DNA from: Prochlorococcus sp. AG-347-L19
GTDB taxonomy: Bacteria > Cyanobacteriota > Cyanobacteriia > PCC-6307 > Cyanobiaceae
DNA: 64,000 nucleotides
NCBI GenBank assembly: GCA_003278895.1
Contig: QCCO01000001.1
Coordinates: 1 to 64,000 of the forward strand
Direction: 5' to 3'
The translations under genes and the position numbers were made by a program. Below the pieces are notes generated by a model. That model was not told the DNA's origin, did not search any database, and worked only from the letters and a program-made list of their open reading frames with translations. Shown here one piece after another: positions 61,633 through 64,000 of this stretch; positions within the stretch are counted from its first letter, which is position 1; every line of letters starts with the position of its first letter.

Positions 61633-62835
61633 CTAATCCTCAAATGATTCAATTAGTTCTTTTGTAAAATAAATACCTTGAAGAGGTGCGGTTATTTCTC
61701 TTAGTATTCCTGTAGTTTTGCCAAGGACACTATTCTTTACAGTAATTAAATCACCCTCCTTTAAATAAGGATTTCTTTTTGAACCTCTTGGGGCAGTAGC
61801 AGAGTAAGAAATTTTTTTCGTTGCAATTGATCCATCACTATTATATCTAATCAACACAACCTTACCTGATAGTGGCTTTATGGGTCCAGTAATATCTATT
61901 GCATCGGATAATGTACCCTCCAGAGGTAGCTTGAAAGTTCCTGGGTTCTCAATTCTTCCATAAATATTTACCTCTACAAAACGGGGCGACAGTCCAGTAA
62001 TTACTGATTTAGCGATTTGCTTTTTATTGTTATTTTTTAGGGTAGGGATAAATATCTGATCCCCGTCAAAAATTCTTAAATCATTGACTGAATCAAATTC
62101 GTTAAGAAATTCATTTAAATTGACCACCGCAATTTTTTTTCCTCCCCCTTTCCCTAGAGGCACATCTCTTATAATTTCAATTCTAGACAAATCACTTAAT
62201 GATGTTATCCCTCCTGCCCTTCGAATAGCATCTGAAATATTTTGAGATTTTTTAGAGTATAAATTAACAGTAAATTTTTGTTCAAGTGGATTTTCTAAAT
62301 TATTTTTTTCTAATTCAGGAAAATAACTTCTCTGAATTTCATTATTTTGAGGATTTTTTTCAAAATTAAAAAAGTCAGAACTGGATGCAGATTCATACGC
62401 GGGAAACGTGTAACTTCCGGGATATCTAACCTCTCCAGTCACAATTACTTTAGTTTCTTTAAAGATTGCAATCCTAACTTTAATATCTGGCGCAATAAGA
62501 AATTCTGAATAATTCTCCTCTAATAATTTTTCTAATTCTGATGGTGTTAAGCCTTTTACATTAACTTCATTAAGTCTTGGGAGATAAACTTCACCTTCTT
62601 CATTAACTGAAAAGAAACCACTTAATTCTAAAGCAGGATAGAATTCAATATAAAGCTCATCACCTACCCCGATAATATAATCTTCCAGATCTTTTCTAGA
62701 ATTTAAATAAGAAGCAGGAATCCGTTTTTTGTTTGCAAAAACAGGATCATTTATTTCTGATTTTGTAACCTCAGCACAAAATAGAGAACTAAAAAAAATT
62801 ATAATTGGCAGTAATCTAGAAAAACTTTTAAACAA
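61633..62835 (-). CDS. Wza-like polysaccharide export protein with SLBB domains
   Basis: Outer-membrane-type polysaccharide export protein. After a signal peptide (LLPIIIFFSSLFCAEV, residues about 8-23, with a possible lipobox-like Cys) comes the PES domain: DYIIGVGDELYIEFYPALELSGFFSVNEEGEVYLPRLNEV. SLBB repeats follow: VIVTGEVRYPGSYTFPAYE near 130 and VNIYGRIENPGTFKLPLEG near 285. It is 400 aa with a TTG start. It lies in the core gene block, 15 kb from the glycan island, but is the natural export partner for it. Confidence 0.88.
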   Translation of the reverse strand: MFKSFSRLLPIIIFFSSLFCAEVTKSEINDPVFANKKRIPASYLNSRKDLEDYIIGVGDELYIEFYPALELSGFFSVNEEGEVYLPRLNEVNVKGLTPSELEKLLEENYSEFLIAPDIKVRIAIFKETKVIVTGEVRYPGSYTFPAYESASSSDFFNFEKNPQNNEIQRSYFPELEKNNLENPLEQKFTVNLYSKKSQNISDAIRRAGGITSLSDLSRIEIIRDVPLGKGGGKKIAVVNLNEFLNEFDSVNDLRIFDGDQIFIPTLKNNNKKQIAKSVITGLSPRFVEVNIYGRIENPGTFKLPLEGTLSDAIDITGPIKPLSGKVVLIRYNSDGSIATKKISYSATAPRGSKRNPYLKEGDLITVKNSVLGKTTGILREITAPLQGIYFTKELIESFED

Positions 62836-62988
62836 GAAATTTTTTTAGCATAATTATTACTATAGTATATTTGATTGAAGAACATTAGTTCTCAACAAAG
62901 TATCTTTAACAAGATAATCTAAATTGATTTTTTATAAACCAATTTTCAATGAAAATATAATCAAATAAATTAAGTTCTATAGTTCCTC

Positions 62989-63705
62989 TTAATCATTTTC
63001 ATCGAAATCAAATTTATTTGATTCATCACCTCTCATAAGATCTCTTCTTCTTTTGTAGGTTCTTTTTAACTGCTGTTCCTTTCTCCAAAGTTCTATATCT
63101 CTATGATTTCCATTTGTTAGTACATCAGGGACTTTCATATTTCTAAAAACTTGAGGTCTAGTGTACTGTGGATACTCTAGTAAGGGTGAGTTATGACTCT
63201 CATAAATTAAAGAATCTGGATCTCCAAGAGTACCTGGTAATAATCTAGTCAAACCGTTAATTATTGATATAGCAGGTATTTCACCTCCAGAAAGTACATA
63301 ATCGCCTATCGATATCTCTTCATCAGCCAAACATCTAATCCTTTCATCAAAACCTTCATATTGACCACAAATAATTATTATTTGATCCAAAGTAGACCAT
63401 CTCGCAAGATCCTTTTGCTTTAGGACTTTACCCTGTGGGGTCATCAACAATGTTTTACTTTTAGGTAATTTTCTAATTGATTCATATGCCTTATAAATAG
63501 GTTCAGGTTTTAATACCATACCTGCTCCTCCTCCATAAGGCTTATCGTCTACTTGTCTGTAAGAACCTTCTCCATATTCTCTCAAATTATGTAAATTTAC
63601 ATCGATCAAATTCTTATCTAGAGCTCTTGTTATTACCCCTAAATTATTTATTAATTCAAAAGCTTTAGGGAACAATGTAATTACATCAAAATTAAAACTA
63701 GTCAT
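62989..63705 (-). CDS. trmD: tRNA (guanine-N1)-methyltransferase TrmD
   Basis: Methylates G37 of tRNAs to prevent frameshifting. The SPOUT knot motifs are [13 protein letters not shown] at the start, [18 protein letters not shown] near 57, [12 protein letters not shown] near 112, and [14 protein letters not shown] near 131. The C-terminal block ends [11 protein letters not shown] and [12 protein letters not shown]. It is 238 aa. It directly follows era with no gap (stop of era at 63706), so the pair is co-transcribed. Confidence 0.95.
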   Translation of the reverse strand: MTSFNFDVITLFPKAFELINNLGVITRALDKNLIDVNLHNLREYGEGSYRQVDDKPYGGGAGMVLKPEPIYKAYESIRKLPKSKTLLMTPQGKVLKQKDLARWSTLDQIIIICGQYEGFDERIRCLADEEISIGDYVLSGGEIPAISIINGLTRLLPGTLGDPDSLIYESHNSPLLEYPQYTRPQVFRNMKVPDVLTNGNHRDIELWRKEQQLKRTYKRRRDLMRGDESNKFDFDEND

Positions 63706-64000
63706 CTAGAAATCTTCCTCATAACCAAACTCAATTAATCTTGATTCTTTTTTTCTCCAGTTTGGAACCACTTTCACAAACAACTCTAGGTGAACTGGAC
63801 CATCAATTAATTTTGACATATTTGACCTTGCTGACTGACCAATGATTTTTAACATTGAACCTTTCTTTCCAATAAGAATGCCTTTTTGAGTTGATCTTTC
63901 AACAATAATAGTAGCCAAAATAGCTGTAAAAACTTTGCCATTTTTTCTTTTCATTTCCTCTATCTTTTCTATCTTGACTGCGACACTATGAGGTATCTCT
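63706..64000 (-). CDS. era: GTPase Era, C-terminal KH domain (gene runs off the window)
   Basis: Ribosome-assembly GTPase that binds the 3' end of 16S rRNA; only the last 98 codons are in view. The minus-strand frame stays open to the window edge, reading PHSVAVKIEKIEE before the ATG used by the ORF track, so that ATG is internal. The KH domain is shown by AILATIIVERSTQKGILIGKKGSMLKIIGQSAR (GxxG loop IGKKGS) and VHLELFVKVVPNWRKKE near the end. The G domain lies outside the window. Confidence 0.92.
   Translation of the reverse strand, partial: EIPHSVAVKIEKIEEMKRKNGKVFTAILATIIVERSTQKGILIGKKGSMLKIIGQSARSNMSKLIDGPVHLELFVKVVPNWRKKESRLIEFGYEEDF

Noticed and set aside
1-64000. CRISPR arrays, insertion sequences, rRNA, tmRNA, Yfr-type small RNAs, prophage genes
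   Set aside because: No regularly spaced repeats, intact transposase, integrase or phage structural genes were seen, and no rRNA, tmRNA or the Yfr motifs I know.

Overview
Organism. The sequence is strongly A+T-rich and carries a block of small, tightly packed cyanobacterial core genes: lexA, argF, ftsH, ribD, DUF3122- and DUF3611-type proteins, a cobL-type methyltransferase, NAD kinase, pheS, surE, ribF, a two-domain thiE, thiS, larB, ispF, trmD and era. This points to a marine picocyanobacterium, most likely a high-light Prochlorococcus. That assignment is an inference from composition and gene content; no database search was possible. Non-ATG starts, mostly TTG, look frequent.  Layout. (1) About 0.1-28.4 kb, plus strand: a surface-glycan island with a PglK-like ABC exporter, an FkbM methyltransferase, a first NeuB/NeuA pair, a HAD-phosphatase/cupin fusion, a CBS-nucleotidyltransferase, glycosyltransferases, a Wzy-like polymerase, and the FnlA-FnlB-FnlC/WbuB set for UDP-L-FucNAc. 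That set is split by a cassette of aminotransferase, PIG-L deacetylase, phosphoglycosyl transferase and formyltransferase. Next come an adenylate-forming ligase, an ACP-AcpS fusion, a NeuD/PglD-type acyltransferase, a WbpM/PglF-type dehydratase and a NeuC-type epimerase. (2) 28.5-46.9 kb: a mosaic of strand switches holding a nucleotide-sugar dehydrogenase and epimerase, a second NeuB, a second formyltransferase with a NodB-type deacetylase, a WbpG-type amidotransferase with a HisF-HisH fusion, a second NeuA, tRNA-Ala(GGC) beside a decayed ATPase-like gene, a sugar-dehydrogenase-like protein, Glf, two sulfotransferase-like proteins, a GT8-like transferase and a Wzx-like flippase. (3) 47-64 kb: the conserved core, starting at lexA with two LexA-box-like sites, and including a Wza-like exporter gene at 61.6 kb.  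How the genes fit together. The island reads as a Wzx/Wzy-type O-antigen or capsule factory. Sugars it could supply include UDP-L-FucNAc, an N-formylated amino sugar, one or two nonulosonic (sialic/legionaminic-like) acids activated as CMP sugars, an acetamidino sugar, an oxidised sugar and UDP-Galf, with possible methyl and sulfate decoration. The small phosphoglycosyl transferase would start the lipid-linked repeat, Wzx or the ABC protein would flip it, Wzy would polymerise it, and the Wza-like protein could help export it. The most unusual parts are the self-contained ligase + ACP-AcpS + acyltransferase module (20.5-24.2 kb), the HisF-first HisF-HisH fusion that has lost a key cyclase aspartate (34.1-35.5 kb), the HAD-cupin fusion beside NeuB/NeuA, and two deacetylase/formyltransferase pairs.
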